Source: Zasmidium citrigriseum (Eukaryota; Ascomycota; Dothideomycetes; Mycosphaerellales; Mycosphaerellaceae). From it: a stretch of 64,000 nt of DNA. Both the position numbers and the translations under genes were made by a program. The notes beneath the pieces were generated by a model. That model was given only the letters and a program-made list of their open reading frames with translations, ran no database searches and had not been told where the DNA came from. Shown piece after piece: positions 9,745 to 21,000 of the stretch; the stretch's first letter is position 1; every line of letters begins with the position of its first letter. The stretch covers positions 175,575 to 239,574 of the forward strand of contig NHNW01000060.1 in NCBI GenBank assembly GCA_002786025.1, given 5' to 3'.

Positions 9745-10286
9745 GGTTGGTGGATAGAATTGTCTGGAGGGATAGAACGAGGTCAGCGTTGACGTGAGGG
9801 AAGGTGGATGGGAAGTTTACCCTTTAATCTCTGGAATGTCAAGACAGACAAGCTCAACAGCACAGGCTGCAATTGTCGAGAGGAGTCGAGGCCAAGTACA
9901 GGGAAAGGATCATGATATCAATCGCAGCGATTGTTTTGGGATCCAAACATCGAGAATGTGAAACCCCAGTGATCTGCATTCCTCGAAAGCAAGCGACCAA
10001 TTTTAGACGGCGGCTCCTGACGAGATCGCTATTTCTTCGTAGCAGATTTCGTGGAAGCAGCCTTGCTCGCTGCAGTACCGGTAGTCTTGAAAGCAAGCTC
10101 GCCATCAGGCTCAGCAGGCTAGCTCGCATTAGCGGCAATAGACTCCGTCGCCTTCGTCTCCCTCTCCTCCGTGTCCTACTCTAACAGTTGATCTCCGCTC
10201 GCGGACTTGAGCCCCGGCCTCGGGGCAATCAATTGCAGCGTAAAATGCCCTCGAACGTCCCATGGATTTGTCTCGTCTCAAGACCT
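9745..10286. other. Spacer between lysine-rich genes 2 and 3
   Basis: It contains the promoter of lysine-rich gene 2 and the second copy of the duplicated block (about 9907-10120). Beyond a minus-strand frame that ends in a stop at about 10030 no intact gene is seen. Confidence 0.45.
9907..10120 (-). pseudogene. Duplicated block, possible 3' remnant of a lysine-rich family member (copy 2)
   Basis: Homologous by eye to 8946-9125. On the minus strand a frame reads PAEPDGELAFKTTG, then TAASKAASTKSATKK, and stops at about 10030, with the conserved block as its trailer. Upstream a CTAATGCGAGCTAG acceptor-like string precedes the frame, so it could be a terminal exon of an unrecognised small gene rather than a dead remnant. 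No start exon could be found. Confidence 0.4.
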
Positions 10287-11177
10287 TCACATAGCCAAGT
10301 GTTCTCTGAACTCCTCCTTGTCCCTCCTCGCCTCCTCACGCCTCCTCCAACTCGCCTTCGCATCCCGCCAGCCCGCGAACTCGAGAGCCTGCTTCGGTTT
10401 CAGCGGCCTGGTATAGCCTTTCTCGAGCGCGAACTGGGCTTCTTCCTCACGGGACTCATCGAAGGTCCTGGGGATCGCCGAAGGGTTGGTGGAGGCCCAT
10501 TTGGAAGTGTCCTTGCTCGCGACAGCTTTCCCCTTCTTCCACAACTCAAACTCGCTCAGCTGCGCCTTCGTCGGTTTACCAGTTCTTGACTTGGGCAATT
10601 TGTGCAATCTAGCAAATTCCTCGAACTCCGGATCGATCTGCTCAGGGGCTGCTGCGGGGGCAGGCTTCTTCTTCCTCTTCCGTGCTTCTTTTGCGGCGAC
10701 TTGCTCTGCGAAGGTCATCCGCGTGTAGAGGCCCTTCGTCTTCTTGACGCCGTTGTAGGAACGTTCGAGCCATTCGGGGCCGGCGGTGATTTTCTCTTTG
10801 GGGGAGGTGGGTGCTGCGGCTTTCTTTGGTTTGGTTGTTGTGGGTTTCTTCTTTGCTGCGGCGGTGGGTTCAGGGGCACTCTTGGCTTTGGTTGGTGGTG
10901 GTTTCTTGGGCTTCGTTGCGGCAGGTTTCTTAGCCTTCGTTGTCGTAGCTTTCGTAGGTTTCTTGATGCCAGCCGCACTCTTCCCCTTCACCGTCGCGGG
11001 TTTTCTCGTGGTTGTAGTACGTTTCTCCGTTGTAGTGGCTTTTGGTTTGGGTTTCGATGCTGCAGTCTGTTTCTGGGATGTTTCGATAGCTTTCTGACGC
11101 TGCTTGGCTGTCGTCTCGAGCGCTTTGATGCGGGAGCTTCGGCGGATGGGAGGCCGTTCTGGTTTGAGTTTTGCCAT
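10287..11177 (-). CDS. Lysine-rich protein 3 of the tandem family (MAKLKPER tag), longest member
   Basis: 296 residues, starting MAKLKPERPPIRRSSRIKAL. Residues about 35-130 are an A/K/T/P repeat like a histone H1 tail (KKPTKATTTKAKKPAATKPK). Residues about 130-296 are different: a mixed-charge region with Trp and aromatic residues (GPEWLERSYNGVKKTKGLY, FELWKKGKAVASKDTSKW, LEFAGWRDAKASWRRREEAR) likely to form helices. This C-terminal part is lacking in the two shorter members. The minus-strand leader has a likely 5'-UTR intron (GTACGT near 11278 to TTCAAG near 11234). No known family is recognised. The RRSSRI motif after the tag is common in fungal chromatin proteins, so a nuclear role is a guess. 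Confidence 0.7.
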   Translation of the reverse strand: MAKLKPERPPIRRSSRIKALETTAKQRQKAIETSQKQTAASKPKPKATTTEKRTTTTRKPATVKGKSAAGIKKPTKATTTKAKKPAATKPKKPPPTKAKSAPEPTAAAKKKPTTTKPKKAAAPTSPKEKITAGPEWLERSYNGVKKTKGLYTRMTFAEQVAAKEARKRKKKPAPAAAPEQIDPEFEEFARLHKLPKSRTGKPTKAQLSEFELWKKGKAVASKDTSKWASTNPSAIPRTFDESREEEAQFALEKGYTRPLKPKQALEFAGWRDAKASWRRREEARRDKEEFREHLAM

Positions 11178-11551
11178 GGTTGGGATATTGTGATATGTCG
11201 AGTTGACTGGGCTGTTGGGGATGTCTGTGGGTCTTGAACGTTAGTGTTGGGTGTTGAGTGTCTAGAACAACACGTACCTGTGATTGTCTCGCAAGACCGC
11301 GCAGTGAATGATGGGAGTAGACACAACCCTTCACCAAGAGAGACCTGGAGCGAGAGAAAGGATGCACACAAATAAAGCTTTTGTCCATACCTCCCTACAG
11401 TCTACCCATCCTGCCAAGCGCCACCAGAATGTTTACCCCAAGTCGTCCCCAAAACACCATCAGGAATGTAGAGCGCTAACTTTACATTCCTCAAATCAGA
11501 TGCATAGTCTCATTTCCGCATGATCAGCATGGCCGAATCCGCCAGGCTTTC
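11178..11551. other. Spacer between lysine-rich gene 3 and GDH2
   Basis: 5' region of lysine-rich gene 3 (minus strand) and 3' trailer of GDH2. No additional gene is seen, and the duplicated block found beside the two shorter members is not recognisable here. Confidence 0.4.
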
Positions 11552-14500
11552 CTATTGCGAGCCGTTGACCAGATGCGCCATGCGTTGGTTCATGAAAGCA
11601 AAGAAGCTGACAGGGCTCGCCGAAATGCCCATGGTATAAATAAAGCGACTGGCGAGGAAGCTGCCGAAGATGGCGCGGAGGTAGTTCTCGGGCACCTGGT
11701 TCACATGTTAGCGTTGCCGTTCGAAAGTGAAATTTGCTTGCATGAACTTACCCGCTCGAGAATCTTCTCCAGTCCAATCTTCTGCAACAGCAAGTTCGGC
11801 AGGGCATCGTTGAGGACGCTGATGCGCAGTGGGATGTTGTTCCACAAGTCCGTCTTCTGCAACTCCTCGTCCATGTTCGTGATGGCCGTGCTAAGCTCGT
11901 CGCTGAGAAGACTCCTCTCCTTGCCAGTCGCTTCATGTTCGCGCCAGATAGCCTCGAATTCGAGACGGGCGTTCTCCTGGATGACCTTCTGCACTTGTTG
12001 AACGTAGTCCTTGTAGAATTGGGGAACAGTCCCGTCCGCACCAACGCACATGTTCTCGATGAAGCTCTTGTCGTCGAAGGAGAGGGATGCCAGGACTTCG
12101 AGGGATGAGCTGGTGACACCACCCTTGTTGGCTGAAGCGTCCTTGAAGACAACGCAACCCACCTTTTCCAGACGCAGCTTGGCTTCTTGCGTGATGAAGA
12201 GGTTCGCGCCTTCGACAATGTATGGGATCGTAGGCTTGCCCTTGGAGATGAGCTTGCTTGCGCTGCTGTAATCGATGGATTCGGGTCGGCCTCCGCAAGG
12301 TACAAATACGTCGTATTTCTCGGTATCTCGCAGGTGGAAAGTGTTGCGGAAAGTCGTCCCGTTGTTGACGATCTCGCCAGATGGCAGCGTGACGTTGTTC
12401 TCTTCGACAAGCACGCGGTAGCCGTCTTTTGACAGCTTGGAGATGTCGAAGTTGACGATCATCTTACGATCCTTGGCCAGACGAAGAAGCTCTGCGCGAT
12501 CGAGACCGTTCGGGTCGACGAGCACACCAGAGCCATCGACGATCGAGACGTACTTCTCGTTGCCAAGCAGGATCTCATTCGAGCCGAGATCACCATCTGG
12601 TCCTCCGGTTTGCAATTTACGCACCTGAGTCTCGTCGAGATTGAGCTTCCTGTAGATGCCTTTGACGTACTCGCGGACGGAGAGTGTGGTCATACCGTAA
12701 GTGTCGTGAGGTATGCCTCCCAGCTTCGGTGATTTGCCTGTAAAGAACGACTTCCACCATGGAGCGCCGCGGGCTCGTGCGTGCTCGGTGGCCCAGTTGA
12801 CGAGATCAGCCGTGTTCTCGTCAGGTCCCATGAACAGAATCTCCTCCTTGCCGTGAAGATCCACAATCGGGTCCTTGATGCCAGGGCTGGTAGGCGGTAG
12901 GAGCAGATCCATTATACTGTCGATGTACTTCTCGAAGGCCACGCTCACTTTGTCCTGATGCTGGATATCAAGCAGAACGACACCCTTACTGCCACCTTCC
13001 GGAATGTCCTTGTTCTTCCGCTGCTGAGTATTGGCGAGGTTGTAGTTCTCATCAAACAGAGACCGAGCGTTGATGGCATAGGCTTCTTTACTCCTAGATT
13101 TGACGATTCGAATGCCACCACGCGCAATGTCCCTGAAACGGAGGTGGAAGCCCCTGAACTCCGAGCTGATTACCAAGAACATGCCATAGAGCGGTTGGGG
13201 ATATTCAACTGCTGGGAGGAAATCGGGCTTCATGCGGAAGCTGAGAGCAACCTTCGTTGGCGTGTAGAAGTTGGTCTTGAGGCATGCGTTGTTGAAGGTT
13301 CGGAACGCCGTCATAACCATATTGTGGTGCTCGTTCGAAACCGTCTTCGCGATCAGGTCCTCGAGCTCGGCATCGTCGAGCACTTTGTCTACCTTCATCC
13401 GGAGGTAGGATAGCGTGGGAAGGAAATCGTCCTGTTCGCCGCGGGTCTGGACGTAATGTGTGCTGGCAAATGAAAGGTAGAGAGATCTGATCAAATCCGG
13501 ATACTGTGAGATGATCTCGAGGATGTAGTCGGCAGTGAACGTCTCCGTTCGTAGTCTCTTTTTCATCTTTGTGAGAAGCTCGGCGTGGACGCTGTTGCTG
13601 GTGTCGAGTACACTTCGAAGTGTGTTGTACTCGGTGCCTAGGCGGTTCAAGAAATGCTGAACGAAAACCCATACGCAATGGGCATAGATACTCTCCTGCA
13701 AAGAAAGTTTGCCAGAGATGAAGTGCGGCTGGAACTTGTTCTGTGGGATGCAGTACAGCAACGAGATCTCCTTCATGACCTGATGAATGGATGCCTCAAT
13801 CGGTGGGTGCTTGTTCGCGACATTTGGTGACGGCCGCAAGTAGATCGATATAATCGTGATCGAATTGCTGAACTGCTCAACGTATTTCCTGCTCGAGGTG
13901 AGGCCGTAGTAGTGGTACAAGTCCGACAAGGCCGCGAACATTCCCAGGGCCGAGCCCTGCTTGAAACCCACGACCAGTCTCTTTTCTCGGCTGCCCTCGA
14001 CGTCGTACATGTCGATGACTGGTCCGGTCCTCTGGACCACGGCGTCCATGATTGATTGGTAGATGTCACGTGTGTTTTTCGTCGTCTTTTGCAAGAACCT
14101 GGCGTCACCCAGGACATCCACTCTTGTCTCGTCCTGTGCGGGATTCTTGTTCTCGAAAGAGGACTGGTACACGAAGTAGCATCGCAACGAGTGCTCCTCA
14201 ACGCCAGCGCCTGGCATCTTGCTCGGCGAGCGGAAGGATTCGACCCTGTAGCTGTTGAGGCCTCTGCTACCATCGAGATACTTCTGCTCCAATCTCTGCT
14301 CGAAGCCCGAACCATTGCTCACGGAGATTCCAGGTGCTGATGTGTCGATATAGACTGCGTGGTCTGTCGCCTCTTTATCGAGCCTTATGTCCAAACGCTT
14401 ATCATCGCGGGCATAAGCCGCCACCTTGGCAGCATACAGCGAATGGATATGTGAGACAATCGCGTCCACGCTTTCCGTAGAGAAGTACATGTCGTCGATT

Positions 14501-14790
14501 CCGAGCTCGTTGTAGAACCACTTGACCTCAGGCTCGACGAGATCTGGGGGCAGAAATCCCTTCTCTTCCACCTGATCCATAACTTCTTCCATTTGCTGCT
14601 CCTTCCCTTCAAATTTGGGCGCCACATAGCCAGACCCCTTCTCATGGAGTACTCGGTGCGGCAGAGCTCCAGGAACGCTCAAATGGGTGGGTTGCGGTGA
14701 CGGCTGTCGGCCAGGCGTTCTTGCTACACCATCCAAGAGCTTGTTCTTGGGCGCATCGCCATTAGCGACGCCATTCGTCTGTTCCGCCAT
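11552..14790 (-). CDS. GDH2: NAD-specific glutamate dehydrogenase (large, about 115 kDa type)
   Basis: Two exons, 14790-11752 and 11695-11552, give 1060 residues. The enzyme oxidatively deaminates glutamate to 2-oxoglutarate and ammonium with NAD+, the catabolic direction used on amino acid carbon sources. Family marks: the long N-terminal region typical of fungal GDH2; GGIRIVKSRSKEAYAINAR at about 556; PEGGSKGVVLLD at about 597; the dinucleotide-fold end FVPCGGRPESI at about 830; EGANLFITQEAK at about 860; and KDASANKGGVTSSSLEV just after. The second exon restores the conserved end VPENYLRAIFGSFLASRF and terminates at 11552. The ATG at 14790 (MAEQTNGVANG) is the first real ATG; the three codons before it begin with TTG. 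Length agrees with the family. Confidence 0.95.
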
Positions 14791-16045
14791 GTTGCTCAAT
14801 CTCGTGGTCGTGGAGTCGTGCGGTGCGAAGGAGTGGAGTAGTAGTGGTGGGGTTCAAAGGCAGGAGAGCTCTAAGAAATCTGAGAAGACGTTAGAATGCC
14901 ACAAAAGCGGAAGCAACGACCACGACTCCTTCCTCAGCGACAAAGGAAGTGCGACAGTGGTCAGCCTATTTTGGTTCGCTGTTATCAGTGACCAACAAGG
15001 GTCAGACTTCGGTCAGGCTTCAAACACGAGCGCGTGGTTCGTACGCCTCAGCCCGCCCTGCCACTGCGCCTCCGCCGCCGCTGTCAGGAACCAAGCCCAG
15101 ACGTTTCTGAGGCAGCGCAGCGCAGCTCTCAGCTTACGATTCGGGACGCTGAAACCTACCTCTTGTCCAATGACTGCTGACCGTTGCTGCGATAAGACGG
15201 ACGTCGCGAGTAGTAGTGTCGTGCGGGAGATGGGCGGTGGCACAAGAAGATTCGGCCCCAAATCTAATGGAAAAAGATGCCCAGTCAGGAAGGACTCACA
15301 GAACCTCACACTCCGGGGCAGCACTGGGTCTTATGGCAAATATTCTTCTGGGAGAAAATCACGCAATACTCCCACACGACACCTTTCAATGCACAGTTTG
15401 GTAAAAATTTCGTAAGACCACGCAATTCCTGTCGCGGTTCTTCGCGGCATACTGGCTCGGTGGACTCGCGAGAGGTACCTGTTCCTGACGCTAGCTGGCT
15501 AGGTACATCGTGGCCACGAGGGGCCGTCGATCTTGCGGAGAGGGATATTCTGGGGCACTGGCGCCGTTGATGTGATGTGAAGGTCCCGTGGTAGCGCTCG
15601 TGCTGACCACATCAACTCGTCCGCATGCGCTGTTTAAGCATTTCTTACTCTGACATCTCTCAAGATTTCAACTTGTCGTTCAGATCTTCGAGAGACTGGG
15701 CCATGACAGTACATGCAGCTCTCCCACGCCGCTGATGTACATCCTTGTAATTGGAGCATCACGAGATTCTCGAAAGACGGGAGCGACCGGCACAGCATCG
15801 GCATGCCTTGCCGATGGTACAGTCGCTTTGGTAATAGCGGAGAAATGCTGGAAAGTATGGGGTAAAAGCAGTCAGGTTGTGCTCTGCTCGTGATCTCTCA
15901 TTACTTTTCATAGTCGTCTAGTTCGTTGTCGCTCGGCTTGGCCTGCCGTTCCGCGCTGTCCTTCTATTCCAGCCTGTACAGCTTCATTACAATCCTGTCC
16001 CTGAAATTCAAAACGCCTGTTCCTGATGCTCTTCCCTTTCCGTCG
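14791..16045. other. Intergenic region upstream of GDH2
   Basis: About 1.25 kb between the GDH2 start and the stop of the Crh-type gene, both on the minus strand. It must hold the GDH2 promoter. Frames here (for example 15216-15570 on the plus strand) have no protein-like features. No RNA gene or repeat is recognised. Confidence 0.45.
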
Positions 16046-17567
16046 CTATGCCAGAATCAAACCAATCGCTAATGCAAGAATGAATGTACAGAACGCTGCA
16101 ACCGACGCGATCAGATTGCTCGAATCTGATGTCTGCGTCACCTGGGCCGTGATGAGGCTCGAGGAGTCTGCAGTCGCTAGAAGAATGTGCGATGATCCAC
16201 TGGTGGTTCTCGCCTCCTCACGGTCCATCGCCAAGGCTTCTCCAGCTGCCATGTTTCGCATTGGAGGGTTTGTGGCCATGCAGTTGGCAGCATGGTAGAC
16301 GGTCGTTGGCAGACCCCGATCATCCCAACCAGTCGAAGCACCATCTGGTACTCTGGCCGTTGTGAGGAAACCCTTTTCATCATACTTCGTGACGACTTTA
16401 AAGCCGGACCCGGAACAGGATGCCGCAGGTGACGGCGCCGGCGACAGCGTAGACGAGGCGGGTTGGGATGTTATCTGTGAACATGATCAGCGAGTTGTTT
16501 CAACAAATGGTAGAACACTGGAGGGCCGTACTCACGGGCGCCGCGCTAGGAGGAACCACCTTTCCAGAGCTGCTAACGCTCCAGCCGCTTGGCAAGCCGT
16601 ACAAGCTCGTGTAAGAGACGGTGGCCTCGTTGGTCTTGTGGGTTCCATCCCAAGGAACACCACCGTTCGAGGTAGAGGTAATCAGAGGCGCCGTAGCCAC
16701 GGTCTGAGATCCTCCGTCATTGCCATTGATCTTTCCGCCTTCCGACTCGATGCTCTCCCAGGTGCCACTTTGGTCGCCGTAGGAGTATGACTTGCCGGTG
16801 CTGTAATCAACGACTGACACTTGCTGGACATACATGGTGAACGGGCCAGCAGAATAATCAGTCGCTCCACCGGCCCAGTCGATCGTTCCCTGATTGTTCG
16901 ATGGATCGCCTCCAGCCCACGAGCCCAGCTTCAACTGCATTGGTGTTTGCGGATACTGGCCTTGTGCTTCTCCAGCGTTGAGCACGCGAACAGTGTCCCC
17001 GTCGATAGACCAAACGATTTGGTTCTCCGTCCACTCCACGTCGTATGTGTGAAATTCGCCCTGCGTATTTTGAACACTGTGGATAGCCGCCCGGTCATAG
17101 GTAGTGGTCTGGCCTTTACCAAAGTAGTTCGACTGCACTTCGTCGCCTTTACCGCCGAGCCACTCCCAATCAATCTCGTCGAGGTCGTCGGATTGCAGCA
17201 CGACAGAGCTGACGATACCGGTGCCTGGTGCTGCTTTCATGGTGACTGAAAGCTTGCCAAACATGATGTACCACTTCGATACCAGGGTTGGTGCATTGCC
17301 GGATTGAGCAACTGTGAATGCGGCACCATTGGAGTCGTATGTCGGATTGCCTTGCGCGGTGAATTGATCTGAAGCACCATCTGTGAACTTGATCGTTGTC
17401 GAAGAGCCCAGTGCTGGGTCTGCCGGGCAGCCGGATTGCGAAGTCGGATTGCAGGTTGAGTATGTCTGAGCTGCTGATGGAGAAGTGTATAGAAGTCCAG
17501 CAATGGTAGCGAGAGCGGCCAGGCGCATCGGCGAGCGCATGGCTAGTATGTTCTTGAGTGTAAGCAT
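16046..17567 (-). CDS. Crh-type GH16 chitin-glucan transglycosylase, secreted, membrane- or GPI-anchored
   Basis: Two exons, 17567-16536 and 16474-16046, give 486 residues. A signal peptide is visible (hydrophobic about 15-30, cleavage likely after SPSAA), followed by a Cys pair typical of the family (TCNP, GCPAD). The catalytic GH16 motif DEIDWEWLGG is at 130-139, and YDVEWTENQIVWSIDG follows. Crh/Utr2 enzymes link chitin to beta-glucan in the cell wall. The C-terminus has a hydrophobic end (FILALAIGLILA) consistent with a GPI signal or a membrane segment. Odd: the exon 2 segment between the Ser/Pro linker and the tail (CSGSGFKVVTKYDEKGF onwards) is less Ser/Thr-rich than usual and contains cysteines. 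Divergent from the BUB1 gene with 487 bp between starts. Confidence 0.88.
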
Positions 17568-18054
17568 GGTCGAGCGAGTGTGAGTGATTGTTGCTCCGTG
17601 GAAGACAGAACTTGTGCGAGGATGGGAAGAGAAGGGAGGAAGGAGAGAGGCAGGACTAGTCTACTTATTTGACAGGTTGTTTCCCTGCCCTCCAGCCATC
17701 TGTGTCGCTTGCGTCGTCATCTGGGACATACGAACGATGAGCTGGTCCTCCGCCACACCTACCAAGAGCTTCCCTGTCGAACGCGGCGTGAGTGGTCGGA
17801 TGCAGCTGTACAAGAAGTGAGGTGGTTGGAGGTGGCCAGCAGCGCGATAAGGTGGCTGGGGTCGCGCTCGCTTAGATTTCCGCTTTCGCTGGCATCGCCC
17901 TGGCAACGCTAGCGCATCGATCGGCAGACCCGTCATCAACATCAGCATGCACTTTCAGAAGTCGCGTTCGCAAGACACGACCTCGTCCTACTAACCTCCA
18001 GCACAGCGACAACGACCACGGCCATCCTGCCCGGGGACAGCGAGACACTTCGCC
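17568..18054. promoter_or_regulatory. Divergent promoter region, Crh-type gene / BUB1-type gene
   Basis: 487 bp between two head-to-head start codons, with no gene inside. The left part is G/A-rich on the plus strand (C/T-rich for the Crh-type gene), and the right end is C-rich before the BUB1 start. A shared promoter is inferred from layout only. Confidence 0.4.
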
Positions 18055-21000
18055 ATGGCCGACTCCCAGGATCTTATCGACTTCAACGTCATTGAAGGCC
18101 AGAAAGAGAACATCCAGGCGCTTCCAAGCGGTCGATCCGCGAAGGCGCTCGCACAGATTTACTCGCCTCCTCTACTCGGCGCGAACCCATCGCCCTCAAA
18201 TCTGAGCGAGGCGCAACTGAAAGCGAGAGCCGAGTTTGAAAAGGAGCTTGCGACGATTGACGAAGCCGATGACCCTCTTGATGTTTACGACCGCTATGTG
18301 AAATGGACACTCGACGCATTTCCTTCCGCACAAGCGACACCGCAGTCGCAATTACTCCCTCTGCTGGAACGCGCAACCAAGGCATTTCAATCATCGAAGC
18401 ACTACAAAAACGACCCGCGATATCTCAAGCTTTGGCTTCATTACATCCGCCTCTTCTCCGACGCGCCACGCGAAGCATTCGTGTTCCTGGCGCGACACAG
18501 CATTGGCGAAACCCTCGCGCTGTACTATGAAGAGTTTGCCGCATGGCTCGAAAATGCGGGCAGGTGGAATCAGGCGGAAGAAATATACAAGATGGGAATA
18601 GAGAAAGAGGCGAGACCTACTGAGCGATTAATGCGCAAGTTCGGAGACTTCGAGCAGAGAAAAGATGCGCGACCTGCAGATGCAACAGAGCCGTCGAGCC
18701 CTGCTCTACCAGCCGTGAGACCAGCTCTTGCCGCCAAGCTGGACCCATTCGCCTCGGCCTCACCATCTCCCTCACAACCTCAAAGCCAAGGCAGTGGCTC
18801 TAAGAAAGCCAAGGGATCCAAAATGGCCATTTTCTCCGACGACGATGCACCTTCCAGACCAGCTTCTGGCAGCAGCTCGACAGGCTGGGATAGCATTGGA
18901 TCGCTAGCGAGCCGCAAGAAAGAGAACACAGTGGAGCCGAGGCCGATGGCTGGTGAGAAGCTGAAAGTTGGAAAGACCAACGGCGGAATGCAGAAGATGA
19001 TGATTTTCAGGGACCAGGTAAGCTCATTCCCCATCCCTTGACATGAATCACATGTTTACGAATTCAGGACTAAGTTTCGATCGTGTATGCAGTCTTCCAA
19101 TCGAGCGCAAATTCCAAACCACCTTTCTTCTCATCACACGTCGAGTAGTAATCACGCCGGCCAAGGCATATGGAATGAGAAGACTGGCAGAATGGAGGTG
19201 GTGTTCGTCAATCTTGAGGCTATTTACCCCGAGCCTGGTAACCTGTCTGTGGAGTACTCTTTTGAAGAACTTCGCGCGAGACATCGTGGCTGGTTGAAGC
19301 GTGACTTCAAGAAAGAGAAGGCGGCGAAGCGTGGGCAGAGCTCGAGAAATGACTCTTTCGAGGTGGACCTGAATAAAGCTTCGCAAGACAAGCGAACTGA
19401 CGAGCAAGCTCAAAATCAGTCGCAGAAGAAATCGAAGGAGAGAGGCTTCAAGATCTTTGAGGATATCCCGGAGGCTGAAGCCAAGCAATCCACTCCGGAA
19501 GGTCAGGACAAAGTGCTGGTCGAGACCTTCTCCAAGAGTCTCGCACTTAATGACGAGAACGACGAGAACACGCCGCCATCGAAGCAGGAAGTCGATGCGG
19601 CTAAAAAGGCGAGACGAGAAGAACGCGCCAATCGAACACGCAAGATTAAAGTCATGGACGTCAAGCATATCAAGAACGAGACGCAAACCATCAAGCTCAA
19701 CATGGATTCGCCTCAGAAGAAGGTCAAACGCAAGAAGTCCATTGGACCTGCGGAGCCGACAATGACCATCAACACCAAGGAAGCCATGGACGAGATCTAT
19801 GGTATCTTCAGTCAGCCATTGCCATCTCAAGCCGAGCAACAGGAGGAAGAAGATGAGGACGAAAGTGAAAGCGACGATGATGACGACTATACGACCGGAG
19901 ACGAAAGCACTGCAACTGGAAAGCTCTCAGCAGCCGCGAGCGAGTACGGCGACGAGACAAGGAACGAACTCCTAGGAAGTCGAAAGTCAGTCGACGAAGA
20001 CCGCACTGATGTCAGTGCCTGGTCAGACTTCACCTCAAGCAAGCACATTCCCAGAGACGACAACACTGAGAGCATCACGGAGTCCGCCCAGACTACGACA
20101 CAAGACGCCTACGAAGATGGCACTGAGCCGGAACAGGAACGTCTCATCACGCCGATCGACGAAGACGAGCCGCGAACACAGTACGTGCCGGTACCACCAG
20201 AAGAGTACGATGCACCAGTCGCTCAATTCCGGGACATGAATGTCATACCGAACCACCGCCTCCCGTTCATGACTCCAATCGTGGAACAGACTGAATCATC
20301 ATTGGGACTTGCCACTGTACGAACTGAGAAGGACTATTTTGCGGGTACCAAGACCCCAAGCAGAAAGACTGGTACGGCAGAACCAATAGGTGACGATGAT
20401 GAAGAGCCCTGTTCAAGTCCTTTCCATGATGAGCTCGCTGACATGGCTGAAGACAAACGCAGGGTTCTGCAGCCTATTCGTACGAAGAGCACCAAGGGTG
20501 CCATCACTCTTGGTCAGGGTACGGCGAAGGCACAGACTGCGAAGAAAGATGAGCCCGCTGTGGAGCCCGTGCAGAAGGGCCCGATCATCATGGACCCTCA
20601 ATGCAACCCCATGGATCCCTTTGTGAGGCAGACTATCTTGTCGAGGATGAAGCCGTCGCTGTCGTCCTTTGATGGCTACCATGAGGATCTCGAGACGAGC
20701 TGTGGTCGAACGGCCGAGATCAAGAAGTACGTCCGGGCTCTTTCGAAGAATAGTCGGAGCAGCACCAATGTCGACAAGACACCACACTCTCTCCCGATGC
20801 CACCGATGCTGGATCTGCCTGGCGCGCAAGGCACTTATACTGTCAAGCGAGAACTCGGAGCCGGTACTTTCGCTCCAGTTTACCTCGTTGAGAACAGCGC
20901 TGCGGTTGCCATGGAGGAAGAAGACGCAAAGGATGAGAATGTCGTTCGATCCCGAGTCGGCAAGGCCTCATACCGCAAACCACTGGAGGCAGTCAAGATG

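Noticed and set aside
14687..15415. 242-codon plus-strand frame over the GDH2 start
   Set aside because: Partly antisense of GDH2 and otherwise low complexity.
19048..19839. 263-codon minus-strand frame
   Set aside because: Antisense of BUB1 exon 2; no conserved features and overlaps the essential frame.
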